Under the pieces are notes generated by a model, which searched no databases, was not told the DNA's origin, and saw only the letters and a program-made list of their open reading frames with translations. This document shows positions 15,239 through 24,829 of a stretch of 64,000 bases of DNA, piece after piece. The position numbers and the translations under genes are program-made. Where the stretch lies: assembly GCF_052115865.1 (NCBI RefSeq), contig NZ_JBQKME010000009.1:38350-102349 (forward strand), read 5' to 3'. The first letter of the stretch is position 1, and each line of letters opens with the position of its first letter. The stretch is from Fundicoccus_A sp052115865. GTDB taxonomy: Bacteria; Bacillota; Bacilli; Lactobacillales; Aerococcaceae.

Positions 15239-17020
15239 TTGAAAAATGGAACAATTATCAGTGTAGCTGGGCCACTCGTTGTTGCGAGTGGAATGGAAGA
15301 TGCGGCTGTCCGTGATATTTGCCGTGTTGGCGATTTAGGTTTGATCGGCGAAATCATCCAAATTCGTGGCGACAAAGCCAGTTTACAAGTGTACGAAGAA
15401 ACATCCATGGTCGGACCAGGCGAACCTGTCGTCATTACAGGTGCCCCTTTATCGGTCGAACTGGGACCAGGTATGATTTCACGGATGTTTGATGGAATTC
15501 AACGTCCTTTAGAAGACTTTAGAAAGCAAACCGGAAACGACTACCTTGATCGTGGGGTAACGATTGATCCCCTTGACCGCAATAAAGATTGGGAGTTCAC
15601 TTCCAAAGTAAATATCGGTGATTTTGTCCAAGCGGGAGACATTGTTGGCGTTGTTCAAGAAACAGCGATTATTGAACATCGAATCATGGTTCCACCAGGT
15701 GTCCAAGGAACCGTGAAAAACATTGTAGATGGTGTCTTTAAAGTCAATGAAACCATTTATACTTTGGAAACAGATCAAGGTGACCGCGATTTTGATATGA
15801 TTCAACGTTGGCCAGTTAGAAAAGGTCGTCCCTACAAACAAAAACTAAGTACGGAAGAAGTATTATTAACCGGACAACGTGTAATTGATACCTTATTCCC
15901 TGTTGCAAAAGGTGGGACCGCTGCGGTTCCTGGCCCATTCGGTGCAGGGAAAACAGTGGTACAACACCAAATTGCTAAATGGTCAGATGTAGACTTGGTT
16001 GTTTATGTCGGTTGTGGTGAACGTGGAAACGAAATGACGGAAGTTATTAATGAGTTTCCACAATTAATTGACCCGAATACAGGGGAACCTTTAATGGAAC
16101 GTACGATATTAATTGCCAATACATCGAATATGCCGGTAGCGGCACGTGAAGCTTCTATTTATACAGGTATTACAATTGCAGAATATTTTCGTGATATGGG
16201 TTATTCCGTAGCGATTATGGCCGATTCCACTTCACGTTGGGCGGAAGCCTTGCGTGAAATTTCAGGTCGACTGGAAGAAATGCCAGGAGATGAAGGTTAC
16301 CCAGCTTATTTAGGAAGCCGTTTGGCTGATTATTACGAAAGAGCTGGCCGTGTTCATACTTTATCCGGCAGTGCTGACCAAAGAGAAGGGTCTGTTACAG
16401 CTATTGGAGCAGTTTCACCTCCAGGTGGAGATACCTCTGAACCTGTAACTCAAAACACTTTAAGTGTTGTGAAAGTTTTCTGGGGACTGGATAGTGCCTT
16501 GTCACAAAGACGTCACTTCCCAGCCATTAACTGGTTGTCATCATACTCTTTAGAATCGAATACAATTAATAATTATATTGGAAAAACGTTAGATATCGAT
16601 TGGCATTCAATGGTTAACCATACCCGCAATTTATTACAAGAAGAAGCTGAACTACAAGAAATTGTGCGTTTAGTAGGGATTGAGTCTTTGCCAGAAACCG
16701 ATCGATTAACTTTACTTATTAGTAGCATGATTCGCGAAAGTTACTTACAACAAAATGCTTATGATGATGTGGATACTTATACATCATTGAAAAAACAATA
16801 TGATATGTTAAATGTTATTTTAACTTTTGAAGCTAAAGCAAAAGAAGCACTTGATTTAGGGACATATTTTGATGATATTGTTAAAGAGACAGCGACTCTA
16901 CGCGAGAGAATTGGCCGGATGAAATATATTTCGGAAGAAAATACGGAAGAATTTGAATCCATTTTATCTGAAATTGAAAGTCAAATTAAATATGTCATTG
17001 GTAAGGAGGTCTATCAATAA
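15239..17020 (+). CDS. ntpA: V-type ATPase catalytic subunit A
   Basis: 593-residue nucleotide-hydrolysing subunit. The P-loop GPFGAGKTVV (about residue 233), the A-subunit-specific insertion region (residues 110-190), the Walker B-like YVGCGERGNEM and SVIM/ADSTSRWAEALRE stretches are intact. The start is TTG at 15239 with GGAGG upstream; no ATG exists nearby in frame. Its stop shares a base with the ntpB start. Confidence 0.97.
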   Translation: MKNGTIISVAGPLVVASGMEDAAVRDICRVGDLGLIGEIIQIRGDKASLQVYEETSMVGPGEPVVITGAPLSVELGPGMISRMFDGIQRPLEDFRKQTGNDYLDRGVTIDPLDRNKDWEFTSKVNIGDFVQAGDIVGVVQETAIIEHRIMVPPGVQGTVKNIVDGVFKVNETIYTLETDQGDRDFDMIQRWPVRKGRPYKQKLSTEEVLLTGQRVIDTLFPVAKGGTAAVPGPFGAGKTVVQHQIAKWSDVDLVVYVGCGERGNEMTEVINEFPQLIDPNTGEPLMERTILIANTSNMPVAAREASIYTGITIAEYFRDMGYSVAIMADSTSRWAEALREISGRLEEMPGDEGYPAYLGSRLADYYERAGRVHTLSGSADQREGSVTAIGAVSPPGGDTSEPVTQNTLSVVKVFWGLDSALSQRRHFPAINWLSSYSLESNTINNYIGKTLDIDWHSMVNHTRNLLQEEAELQEIVRLVGIESLPETDRLTLLISSMIRESYLQQNAYDDVDTYTSLKKQYDMLNVILTFEAKAKEALDLGTYFDDIVKETATLRERIGRMKYISEENTEEFESILSEIESQIKYVIGKEVYQ

Positions 17021-18402
17021 TGCGTAAAGAATATACAACTGTTAAAGATATTGTAGATCCACTGATGACGGTCACAGGTGTTGAAGGGGTCAAATTTGAT
17101 GAGTTAGTCGATATTGAATTGCAAACTGGCGAACGCCGTCGCGGACAAGTTCTGGAAGTGAATGGCGACGTCGCTGTCGTGCAATTGTTTGAAGGTTCAT
17201 CAGGGATTGTCACACGTGATACCAAGGCTCGTTTTACAGGTCATCCGCTAACTTTGGATGTATCGGAAGATATGATTGGACGTCGTTTTGACGGGATGGG
17301 TCGCATCAGTGATGGAGGACCTGAAATTATCCCTGAAGCGACTTTAGATATTAATGGTCGTGCCATTAACCCGATTGCCCGTGAGTATCCGGATGAATTT
17401 ATCCAAACCGGAATTTCAACCATTGACCATTTAAATACTTTAGTGCGTGGGCAAAAATTACCGATGTTTTCTGGTTCAGGCTTGCCTCACCAAGAATTAG
17501 CGGCTCAAATTGCTCGCCAAGCAACGGTTTTAAAATCCAATGATAAATTTGCGGTTGTTTTTGCGGCCATTGGGATTACCTTTGATGATGCGGAGTTCTT
17601 TATTAAAGACTTTACAGAAACAGGGGCAATTGATCGGTCAGTGGTATTTATTAATTTGGCTAATGATCCGGCGATTGAGCGGATTGCGACTCCGAAAATT
17701 GCTTTGACTGCTGCGGAATATCTTGCTTTTGAAAAGGGCATGCATGTCTTGGTTATTATGACCGATATGACGAACTATGCGAATGCTTTGCGGGAAGTTT
17801 CAGCTGCTCGTCGTGAGATTCCGGGACGTCGTGGTTACCCTGGTTATCTTTATACGAATTTATCAACCATTTACGAAAGAGCTGGGCGAATTCGTGGCGT
17901 TGAAGGTTCAATTACACAAATTCCAATTTTAACCATGCCGGAAGATGATATTACTCACCCAATTCCTGACTTAACCGGTTATATTACCGAAGGTCAAATT
18001 TTACTATCCCGTGAGCTATTTAACCAAGGGATTCAACCACCGATAGATGTTATGCCGTCCTTATCACGGTTGAAAGATAACGGAATTGGTGATGGGAAAA
18101 CGCGTGAAGACCATGCGGCGACTATGAACCAAATGTTTTATGCTTATGCCCAAGGTAAGGAAGCGAAAGAATTATCTGCCGTTTTAGGAGATGCTGCTCT
18201 AACGGAAATAGATAAACTTTATTTAAAGTTCACCAATCAGTTTGAAAAGCGCTATGTCAACCAAGGGTCTCGGACCAACCGGACCATTGATGAATCGATT
18301 GATTTAGCTTGGGAACTACTGAAAATCTTACCAAGAACGGAATTAACCCGTATTCGTAAAGAAATGTTGGATAAATATTATCCCGAAACGAGTGATGCTT
18401 AA
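17020..18402 (+). CDS. ntpB: V-type ATPase regulatory subunit B
   Basis: 460-residue non-catalytic partner of NtpA. It has the expected F-S-G-S-G-L-P-H-x-E replacement of the P-loop (about residue 150) and the conserved PGRRGYPGYLYTNLSTIYERAGR segment in the C-terminal domain. It starts at an ATG overlapping the ntpA stop and shares its last base with the ntpD ATG, so A, B and D are translationally coupled. Confidence 0.97.
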   Translation: MRKEYTTVKDIVDPLMTVTGVEGVKFDELVDIELQTGERRRGQVLEVNGDVAVVQLFEGSSGIVTRDTKARFTGHPLTLDVSEDMIGRRFDGMGRISDGGPEIIPEATLDINGRAINPIAREYPDEFIQTGISTIDHLNTLVRGQKLPMFSGSGLPHQELAAQIARQATVLKSNDKFAVVFAAIGITFDDAEFFIKDFTETGAIDRSVVFINLANDPAIERIATPKIALTAAEYLAFEKGMHVLVIMTDMTNYANALREVSAARREIPGRRGYPGYLYTNLSTIYERAGRIRGVEGSITQIPILTMPEDDITHPIPDLTGYITEGQILLSRELFNQGIQPPIDVMPSLSRLKDNGIGDGKTREDHAATMNQMFYAYAQGKEAKELSAVLGDAALTEIDKLYLKFTNQFEKRYVNQGSRTNRTIDESIDLAWELLKILPRTELTRIRKEMLDKYYPETSDA

Positions 18403-19046
18403 TGGCGGTATTAAATGTTAAGCCTACCCGGATGGAACTGGCGCGATTAAAATCGCAATTGAAGCTGTCCGTTCGAGGTCATAAACTGTTAAAAGATAAG
18501 CAAGACGGTCTTATGAAGGAATTTATTATTAAGGTGCGCCAAACCAACGAACTAAGAAAAGAAGTGATTGGTTTACTTGGGCATGCCATGCAAAATTTTT
18601 CCATCGCAAAATCGTTGATTGATGAAAAATTTATTGAAGAAATCATGGCAATACCTGCCCAAAGCGTGTCTTTGGATATCGATTATCGAAATATTTTAAG
18701 TATTCGCGTGCCGAGAATGCATTTCAACTATAGCCAAGCATCGGATCAAAAAGTCGATTTAAGTTATAGTTATTTAAATTCAAATGCCGAACTTGATGTT
18801 GCTTTCGAGGAACTCGTTGCTATTATGCCGAAACTCTTAGAGTTTGCCGAGCTTGAGAAAACCTGTCAGCTAATGGCGGCTGAAATCGAAAGAACCAGAC
18901 GTCGCGTTAACGCCCTAGAATATCGTACCATTCCTGATTTGGAAGACACCATTTACTTTATTCGCATGAAACTCGAGGAAAGTGCCCGTGCAACCACTTC
19001 TCGTTTAATCAAAATCAAAGAGCTCGACTCGGAAGATATCATTTAA
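18402..19046 (+). CDS. ntpD: V-type ATPase shaft subunit D
   Basis: 214-residue antiparallel coiled-coil shaft subunit. The N-terminus NVKPTRMELARLKSQLKLSVRGHKLLKDKQD and the C-terminal RRVNALEYRTIPDLEDTIYFIRMKLEE are diagnostic. It is the last gene of the operon; E. hirae ntpH and ntpJ (KtrB-like) are absent here. The 3' third shows rising C use ahead of the motif copy at 19085. Confidence 0.95.
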   Translation: MAVLNVKPTRMELARLKSQLKLSVRGHKLLKDKQDGLMKEFIIKVRQTNELRKEVIGLLGHAMQNFSIAKSLIDEKFIEEIMAIPAQSVSLDIDYRNILSIRVPRMHFNYSQASDQKVDLSYSYLNSNAELDVAFEELVAIMPKLLEFAELEKTCQLMAAEIERTRRRVNALEYRTIPDLEDTIYFIRMKLEESARATTSRLIKIKELDSEDII

Positions 19047-19050
19047 GTTG

Positions 19051-19081
19051 AAAAGCCTGTAGGTCATCCTGCAGGTTTTTT
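19051..19081 (+). terminator. Terminator of the V-ATPase operon
   Basis: AAAAGCCTGTAGG, TCAT loop, CCTGCAGGTTTTTT. Directly followed by a + strand copy of the dispersed motif. Confidence 0.85.
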
Positions 19082-19275
19082 CATAATAAATATCACTGCG
19101 ATTAAACTAACAAAAAGTGTTCGTATAAAAGCAGGGATATTTATTTTACAATAAGAATGAATTGTATTAAATTATTTGAAATTTTTGATTTTTGATAGTG
19201 AATTAGCTATAAATAAAGTATTATTAATAATAACTATAAGGCGTTGAGTTCAATCTTTGAGAAATTAGGTGTTGC

Positions 19276-20670
19276 ATGAAGAAAAGACATTATTTAATTG
19301 GAATTTTAGTGGGTTTATTAGTGCTAGGACTTATTTATATTCAAGTGAGTGGAATTTTTAATTCAGGACAAGTGGGAAATGAATTTGTAGAATACCCGAT
19401 GGGGTCGAATTTTGCTGGTATGGGTCAGCCGATGATGGATGAAGAGGGTAATCAATATTACTCGACTTATACGGTATTTGAACAGGAGCCTGTTTCCTTA
19501 AGTGGGATGGCGCAGTTGAATACAGATAATTCGTATTTCTATGATGCTGAATTAGGAGAAATTATAGCGGTCCATGTGGTCGACCAGCAAACAGTTAGAA
19601 AAGGTGATCCTCTTTTTACCTACTCTAAAGACAATAAAGAACTTCAATATCAAATCGAAGATAATTTGCGGACGCAAACACGTTTGTATAATCAGCGGGT
19701 TGAATTGATTGAGCAATTAAGTGAGCTGACAGCTGGCTATTATAATTATCAGGGTGATTTGTTGGAGGCTTATTGGGGTGAGGATGGGCAATTATATTAT
19801 TATGTTGCTGAGACTATTGGTAAAGCCCAAGGAAATGGCAAAGGTTCTTCTAATGATGATAGCAGCGGAATTATTGATGGGAATGGAGATTCCGACGATG
19901 GTTTAGTTGATGGCAACGGGATCGACAATAGTGGTGGCGCTGAAGCTATTAAAGCTCAAATTCGTGAAGTAAATAATCAAATCGAAGACTTAGAAATTGC
20001 TATGACACGGTTGAAAGAGCAACGTGATGGCAGTGTCTTAGCAAAATTTGCTGGAAAAGTCTATTTAAATTCAGCTGGAAAAGATAATGCTAGTGTGCCA
20101 TTTGTCCGCATTGTGAGCGATGAAGTTTCTGTTACAGGAACGGTGACGGAATATGAGTTTTTTGCTTTAGGCGATGATGTGCCGGTTAATATCTTTGTTA
20201 ATGCGGAAAATCGTGATGTTTCAGGGACCATGATTGCCCATGATTTATTCCCGATTTCGTCTGGGTCAACCGATGGAGAAAATTCAACAAGTATGGGGAT
20301 GGGAGGCTATTCTACAGGGTCGCAATATGGTTTTACCATTAAACCTGATGAGTATATTCAACCAGGCTTCTCGGTCAAAATTCAAGTTTATTTATCTGGC
20401 GTATCTGTTCCCCAAGAAGCCATTATGGACAATGGTTCAGGTGACTATGCTGTAATGGTGTACCGTGACGGCTTTGCTCACAAACAATCTGTCCGATTGA
20501 AGCAACAAGGTTTGCAACGGGTGGTTACTTCTGGCTTAAATGCAGGCGATATTGTACTCCAACAACCTTATGAAGTTGAAGATGGCCAAGCGATTCAAAT
20601 TGATCAAGAATACTATCAATCAATGATGGAGCAAGAGATGATTGAAGGTGCAAATAATGGAGTCAAATAA
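19276..20670 (+). CDS. Membrane-fusion (MacA/YknX-like) adaptor of an ABC exporter
   Basis: 464-residue protein with one N-terminal membrane anchor (residues 5-24) and an extracytoplasmic biotinyl-lipoyl/HlyD-like core. Helices QYQIEDNLRTQTRLYNQR and EAIKAQIREVNNQIEDLEIAM form the hairpin, and a C-terminal barrel follows (VPQEAIMDNGSGDYAVMVYRDG ... VTSGLNAGDIVL). The hairpin is interrupted by an unusual Asn/Asp/Gly/Ser-rich stretch of about 35 residues (roughly 190-225). It heads a three-gene operon with an ATPase and permease and overlaps the ATPase gene. Such tripartite sets export peptides or lipids or confer antimicrobial resistance; the cargo is unknown. Confidence 0.8.
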   Translation: MKKRHYLIGILVGLLVLGLIYIQVSGIFNSGQVGNEFVEYPMGSNFAGMGQPMMDEEGNQYYSTYTVFEQEPVSLSGMAQLNTDNSYFYDAELGEIIAVHVVDQQTVRKGDPLFTYSKDNKELQYQIEDNLRTQTRLYNQRVELIEQLSELTAGYYNYQGDLLEAYWGEDGQLYYYVAETIGKAQGNGKGSSNDDSSGIIDGNGDSDDGLVDGNGIDNSGGAEAIKAQIREVNNQIEDLEIAMTRLKEQRDGSVLAKFAGKVYLNSAGKDNASVPFVRIVSDEVSVTGTVTEYEFFALGDDVPVNIFVNAENRDVSGTMIAHDLFPISSGSTDGENSTSMGMGGYSTGSQYGFTIKPDEYIQPGFSVKIQVYLSGVSVPQEAIMDNGSGDYAVMVYRDGFAHKQSVRLKQQGLQRVVTSGLNAGDIVLQQPYEVEDGQAIQIDQEYYQSMMEQEMIEGANNGVK

Positions 20671-21364
20671 CGAACCTCTAATTCAACTCAATCAAATAAA
20701 TAAATATTACCAAATGGGTGAGCAATCACTCCATGTTCTTAAAAACGTTGATTTAAATATTTATGCCAATGAATTTATTTCGATCATGGGACCATCTGGG
20801 TCTGGCAAGTCTACTTTGGTTAATATAATTGGCATGCTAGACAACCGCTTTGATGGGGAGTATTTATTTGAAAATCAATCGATTGAAAAGTTGAGTGATA
20901 ATCAATTGTCGCATCGAAGAAATCAAATGGTTGGTTTTGTTTTTCAAGATTTTAATTTGATTATGAATATGTCCGTTAAAGAAAATGTGCGCTTGCCATT
21001 GATATATAAGGGGATGTCAGCTCGAGCAACCCAAGGGATTGTTGAAGAAATGTTAGACAAGATGGAAATTTTAGATAAAATCAATCACAAACCAACGGAA
21101 TTGTCAGGTGGTCAGAGGCAACGGGTTGCGATCGCTCGTGCCTTGGTCAATCGACCGCGATTTATTATTGCCGATGAGCCAACGGGGGCTTTAGATACGC
21201 AGACGAGCCGTGTGATAATGGATATTTTAGCCAAGTTACATCACGACGAAGGGGTGACGATTTTAATGGTTACCCACGATCCCAGTCTGCAAGCTTTTGC
21301 AACACGGCATGTCCGGATTGTGGATGGGAAAATCCAATCGGATACGCGGGCAGAAAAGGGGTGA
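20657..21364 (+). CDS. ABC transporter ATPase, MacB/LolD type
   Basis: 235-residue ATP-binding protein with Walker A GPSGSGKST (about residue 40), Q-loop FVFQDFNL, signature LSGGQRQRVAIARAL, Walker B FIIADEPTGALD and switch His in MVTHDP. This is the typical LolD/MacB-type subfamily. The ATG at 20657 has GAAGGTG seven bases upstream and lies inside the end of the adaptor gene. It energises the permease encoded next. Confidence 0.93.
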   Translation: MESNNEPLIQLNQINKYYQMGEQSLHVLKNVDLNIYANEFISIMGPSGSGKSTLVNIIGMLDNRFDGEYLFENQSIEKLSDNQLSHRRNQMVGFVFQDFNLIMNMSVKENVRLPLIYKGMSARATQGIVEEMLDKMEILDKINHKPTELSGGQRQRVAIARALVNRPRFIIADEPTGALDTQTSRVIMDILAKLHHDEGVTILMVTHDPSLQAFATRHVRIVDGKIQSDTRAEKG

Positions 21365-21370
21365 TGGTCG

Positions 21371-22588
21371 GTGATATTTATTGAGATTCTAAAATCGGCC
21401 TTTGTCACTTTGAGTCTTAATCGTAGGCGCACTTTTTTAACGATGTTCGGAATTATTATTGGGATTGCGGCAGTTATTACGATTTTGAGTTTGGGGAATG
21501 GTTTTCAGCAACAAACTTTAGATGAGCTGGCGGGGGATTCGCTGGGGCGTCCGAATCAAAACTTCTACTTTAATTTTACCGGTGTGGATATTGATTTTGA
21601 AACACTGGATCCTTTTAGTGATGAATTGCTGACGAGTTTAGAAGAGGCTTTTCCTTTTGTGGATGAGGTAAAGTCGGATTCCGATATTATGAATTTTGGG
21701 CAATCGATGATGGTGCAACATGCGGGGCAGGAAAATTTTTATCAAGTTGAAATTGCGACGGAAACACATCATACGCTACTGGCAGGCCGAAATTTGACGC
21801 AGATGGATTCTGATTATCAGAGTCACTATATCATGATTGATGATATGCTAGCGATGGAGTTGTTTAATGGTGCAGAAGAAGCTTTGCATCGTTCGCTAAC
21901 CATTGATAATCGTGAATATACGATTGTGGGTGTCTATCAAAGTTTCATGATGTCTGAACCTAATAATATGATGTATATGAATTTTTCCACGCAAATTGTG
22001 TATCCGGAAGGGACGTATGTGAAGTTATATCCTTCTAATTATTTTAGTTTTAATACTTATGTCTACTATGTGCCTGATACAGATATGAAACAGGCTAATC
22101 TCGAAGTGGCTAATTTTCTAAATGAAAATGGTGTCGATGAATCTGTCGGTAATTATGAATATTATGATGCAACGGAAATGATGGAACAAGTGGCCCAACA
22201 ATTACAAATGATTACTTACTTTATCTCAGCGGTAGCGGGGATTTCGTTATTTATTGCGGGCGTTGGGGTCATGAATATGATGTATATTTCTGTTTCTGAA
22301 CGCATTAAAGAAATTGGCATTCGGCGCGCCATTGGTGCGACGCGAAGTAATATTCAATGGCAATTTTTACTTGAGGGCGTGACGATTACCACTTTAGGTG
22401 GCATTATCGGCTATGGCTTAGGTGTTGCCTTGGCGTTTGGAATTGCTAAGTTTTTACCTTTTGGAGCCGTTCTGGATGTGGGTTCAGCCATGGTTAGTGT
22501 GTTTGTGTCCGTTGGGATTGGGATTGTGTTTAGTGTGTTCCCAGCTCGGTCGGCTGCGCGCAAAAATGTGGTGGAGATATTGCGGTAA
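21371..22588 (+). CDS. ABC transporter permease, MacB-like (FtsX domain)
   Basis: 405 residues. The N-terminal helix (about 20-40), a large extracytoplasmic MacB-PCD domain (40-270) and three C-terminal helices of the FtsX domain (ISAVAGISLFIAGVGVMNMMYISVSERIKEIGIRRAIGAT onward) are clear. The start is a GTG that is itself the first base triplet of an inverted dispersed-motif core (21371-21382). The early part of the gene is G-rich: G ends 21 and C only 4 of the first 60 codons. Confidence 0.92.
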   Translation: MIFIEILKSAFVTLSLNRRRTFLTMFGIIIGIAAVITILSLGNGFQQQTLDELAGDSLGRPNQNFYFNFTGVDIDFETLDPFSDELLTSLEEAFPFVDEVKSDSDIMNFGQSMMVQHAGQENFYQVEIATETHHTLLAGRNLTQMDSDYQSHYIMIDDMLAMELFNGAEEALHRSLTIDNREYTIVGVYQSFMMSEPNNMMYMNFSTQIVYPEGTYVKLYPSNYFSFNTYVYYVPDTDMKQANLEVANFLNENGVDESVGNYEYYDATEMMEQVAQQLQMITYFISAVAGISLFIAGVGVMNMMYISVSERIKEIGIRRAIGATRSNIQWQFLLEGVTITTLGGIIGYGLGVALAFGIAKFLPFGAVLDVGSAMVSVFVSVGIGIVFSVFPARSAARKNVVEILR

Positions 22589-22646
22589 AGGTACTTTTTG
22601 TGAGTGGTTGGTTGGGAATGTGGAATGTGTTTTGAGGAGATGAGAG

Positions 22647-22684
22647 AAGGTCCATGCGGTGGGTGAACGCATGGATCCTTTTTT
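22647..22684 (+). terminator. Terminator of the adaptor-ABC-permease operon
   Basis: AAGGTCCATGCG ... CGCATGGATCCTTTTTT, a 12-bp stem with one bulge. Confidence 0.85.
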
Positions 22685-22758
22685 GGGTTGAAGGACTGAC
22701 GCGTGCCCTCTAAATAGAAAAGGGTGTATGTGTTTGTTGAACGAGTCTTAGTCGCATG

Positions 22759-22925
22759 ACGCGTGCCCAAAGTGGTCCTCGTTTTTTGAACGAGTACCCA
22801 AAGTGGTCCTCGTTTTTTTAACGAGTACCCAAAGTGGTCCTCGTTTTCTCAACGAGTACCCAAAGTGTCTCTCGTTTAGACCTGGCCAGTCTTTTTCAAC
22901 GAGTTTAAACCTTTAGCCTCGTTCC
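22759..22925. repeat. 31-bp tandem palindromic repeat array (R31, locus 2)
   Basis: Units start at 22759, 22790, 22821 and 22852. The fourth is extended by a 16-bp insertion containing CCTGGCCAG. A terminal unit (ACGAGTTTAAACCTTTAGCC) at 22899 is identical to that closing locus 1. Upstream, GACGCGTGCCC occurs twice (about 22687 and 22758). Nothing else is seen in the 22588-23089 gap apart from the terminator and the palindrome at 23009. Confidence 0.85.
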
Positions 22926-23008
22926 ACCACTGCATCCCCCAAAACTTTCCCAACTCTCTACCCCCTACCTTCATTCACCAGCAAACAATATAAAAATCCC
23001 ATCAAAAC

Positions 23009-23022
23009 TTGACCTAGGTCAA
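23009..23022. promoter_or_regulatory. Perfect 14-bp palindrome TTGACCTAGGTCAA upstream of the L,D-transpeptidase
   Basis: Operator-like palindrome 67 bp before the start codon, with its first half doubling as a possible -35 (TTGACC). No -10 is seen at standard spacing. The binding protein is unknown. Confidence 0.4.
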
Positions 23023-23088
23023 TCAAATAATCGTCAATATCCGGTATGCTTAACTCAATTGTGATTACACATAAAGAGGAGGTATGAG

Positions 23089-24471
23089 ATGAAGAAGAAA
23101 TTAAAAATAATGCTTGTTGGTCTGATTTTTCTGTTAGGAATTTATTTTATGGGCGATTGGTATTACGCCCAGCATTTTGCAAATAACACTAGCTTCGCTA
23201 GTGTCGAAATCGGCAACACTACAATAGAAACGGCTGAAGCTAAACTTATACATGCCATTCAAAACCATCAAATTCGCATGACAGAAGGGGATAAAGAATG
23301 GGGCTCGATACTGTTAAGTGATTTAGATCCTGATATTCAAATCCGTCCTCAGCTAGAAGCACTGCTTGCAGAACAAAATCAGTCTTCGTGGCTGGTTCGT
23401 CTTGTAGCTTCTGCAAACGAGACAGAGGAAACACTCACATTTAATCTTACGATTGCTCCTCAAGCACTCAATGATGCGATTCAATCATTGGATTTAATGC
23501 AAGTTGACAGGGAGTTGTCTCAGGATGCTCAAATTGACTATGATGAAAATCAAGGTTTTTACATCCGCCCTGAGGAAACTGGAAATGTCATCAATGAAGA
23601 AAAGTTAACAAAAAAAGTACATGAAGCCATCCTTAATGGCGATACTACTTTTGATTTAAGCAGCATTTACCAGGAGCCTGAATTAAAGCAGTCCGACCAA
23701 GAACTGCAAACCAAATTAGAACAACTAAAAAAATACGAAGACCTCCATATTACTTTATTGATTGCAGGTTATGAAGAATCGATCACAGCAGACCAAATAT
23801 TAAGCTGGATGTATTTTGATGAATACGGTGATATTTATTTTGATCAGCAGTTGATTTATGAGTATTTAGGGGTGTTAAATGATTATTATGCGACCTACGA
23901 TGATTATCGCTATTTTGAAAGTACGATGCAGGGAACAGTACAGCTATTACCGGGCACATTGGGCTGGTCGATTGATCGCGAGGCAGAAACGCAGGCGATC
24001 ATCAATGATCTATACGCAGGTATTTCAGTCGTTCGCGAACCGGCAATTGTAGGGGTGGGCTATAATGGGACTCTAGATGATGTGACGGATAGTTATATCG
24101 AAGTGGATATGTCGTATCAGATGATGTTTCTTTATTTGGATGGGCAGTTAATTCTTTCGACGCCCATCGTAACGGGTCAGATTGGAACAGATACAGTTCC
24201 GGGTGCCTATGCTATTTGGAATAAGGAGTCGCCATCGGAATTGGTCGGTTATAATCCGCGGACTGAAAAGGACTATGTCCAGCCAGTTGAATATTGGATG
24301 GCGTTTGATGATACGGGGCAAGGGATTCATGATGCGAGTTGGCAGCCGTATTTTGGCGGGGATGCCTACTTAACCAATGGTTCGCTTGGCTGTGTGAATA
24401 CGCCGCCTGATATTATGGCGACTTTTTACGACTATGCCTACCTAGGGATGCCTGTTATTGTTTTTGAGTAA
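23089..24471 (+). CDS. L,D-transpeptidase with peptidoglycan-binding domain (YkuD family)
   Basis: 460-residue exported protein with one N-terminal membrane anchor (residues 5-25), followed by a PG-binding-4-like region (about 40-330, with duplicated halves) and a C-terminal YkuD domain. The catalytic motif is intact: H414 (GIHDASW) and S-L-G-C435-V-N. Such enzymes form 3-3 peptidoglycan cross-links or anchor proteins. AAAGAGGAGG precedes the ATG. An inverted motif copy inside the gene (23828) separates an A/C-rich first part from a G-rich last third. Confidence 0.9.
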   Translation: MKKKLKIMLVGLIFLLGIYFMGDWYYAQHFANNTSFASVEIGNTTIETAEAKLIHAIQNHQIRMTEGDKEWGSILLSDLDPDIQIRPQLEALLAEQNQSSWLVRLVASANETEETLTFNLTIAPQALNDAIQSLDLMQVDRELSQDAQIDYDENQGFYIRPEETGNVINEEKLTKKVHEAILNGDTTFDLSSIYQEPELKQSDQELQTKLEQLKKYEDLHITLLIAGYEESITADQILSWMYFDEYGDIYFDQQLIYEYLGVLNDYYATYDDYRYFESTMQGTVQLLPGTLGWSIDREAETQAIINDLYAGISVVREPAIVGVGYNGTLDDVTDSYIEVDMSYQMMFLYLDGQLILSTPIVTGQIGTDTVPGAYAIWNKESPSELVGYNPRTEKDYVQPVEYWMAFDDTGQGIHDASWQPYFGGDAYLTNGSLGCVNTPPDIMATFYDYAYLGMPVIVFE

Positions 24472-24533
24472 AAGTGTTTAGTTTGTGATATTTATTTGTT
24501 TCAGCTAGACAAAGAATAAAAGGAGGAAAAAAG

Positions 24534-24761
24534 ATGACAGAACAATGGTTACCGACACTAAAGACCGACACGCCGCAAGAAGGCTATGAGTTAGCCGTGA
24601 AACTTGCCAGAAAGGCAGTCGGCATGACGCAACCCGATCCAAAAATCCGTGAGATGCTCCGCCCAGTTTATGCGACCAACGCTGATAGCTTAACCTTGGC
24701 TTCCCAAGTAGTTGCCATTCACTTTCAAACCGTCGCTGCCGCCAATAATTATTGGAACTAA
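24534..24761 (+). CDS. Small protein of unknown function (75 aa)
   Basis: Soluble, mostly helical-looking peptide with no signal sequence; I do not recognise the family. AAAGGAGG at ideal distance and ordinary codon use argue it is translated. It is bracketed by oppositely oriented copies of the dispersed motif: inverted at 24485 upstream and direct at 24780 downstream. The first half has several G-ending codons and the second half mostly C-ending ones, the pattern seen elsewhere on those sides of the motif. Confidence 0.6.
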   Translation: MTEQWLPTLKTDTPQEGYELAVKLARKAVGMTQPDPKIREMLRPVYATNADSLTLASQVVAIHFQTVAAANNYWN

Positions 24762-24792
24762 AACATTTAAAACCATTCAAATAAATATCACT

Positions 24793-24825
24793 AAAAAAGC
24801 CTAAGCACAATCGCTTAGGCTTTTA
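24793..24825. terminator. Bidirectional terminator
   Basis: AAAAAGCCTAAGC, 6-base loop, GCTTAGGCTTTT, between convergent genes. Confidence 0.85.
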
Positions 24826-24829
24826 AATA

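Noticed and set aside
22411..22770. 119-aa minus-strand frame
   Set aside because: Antisense shadow of the ABC permease end and terminator, with no start signal.
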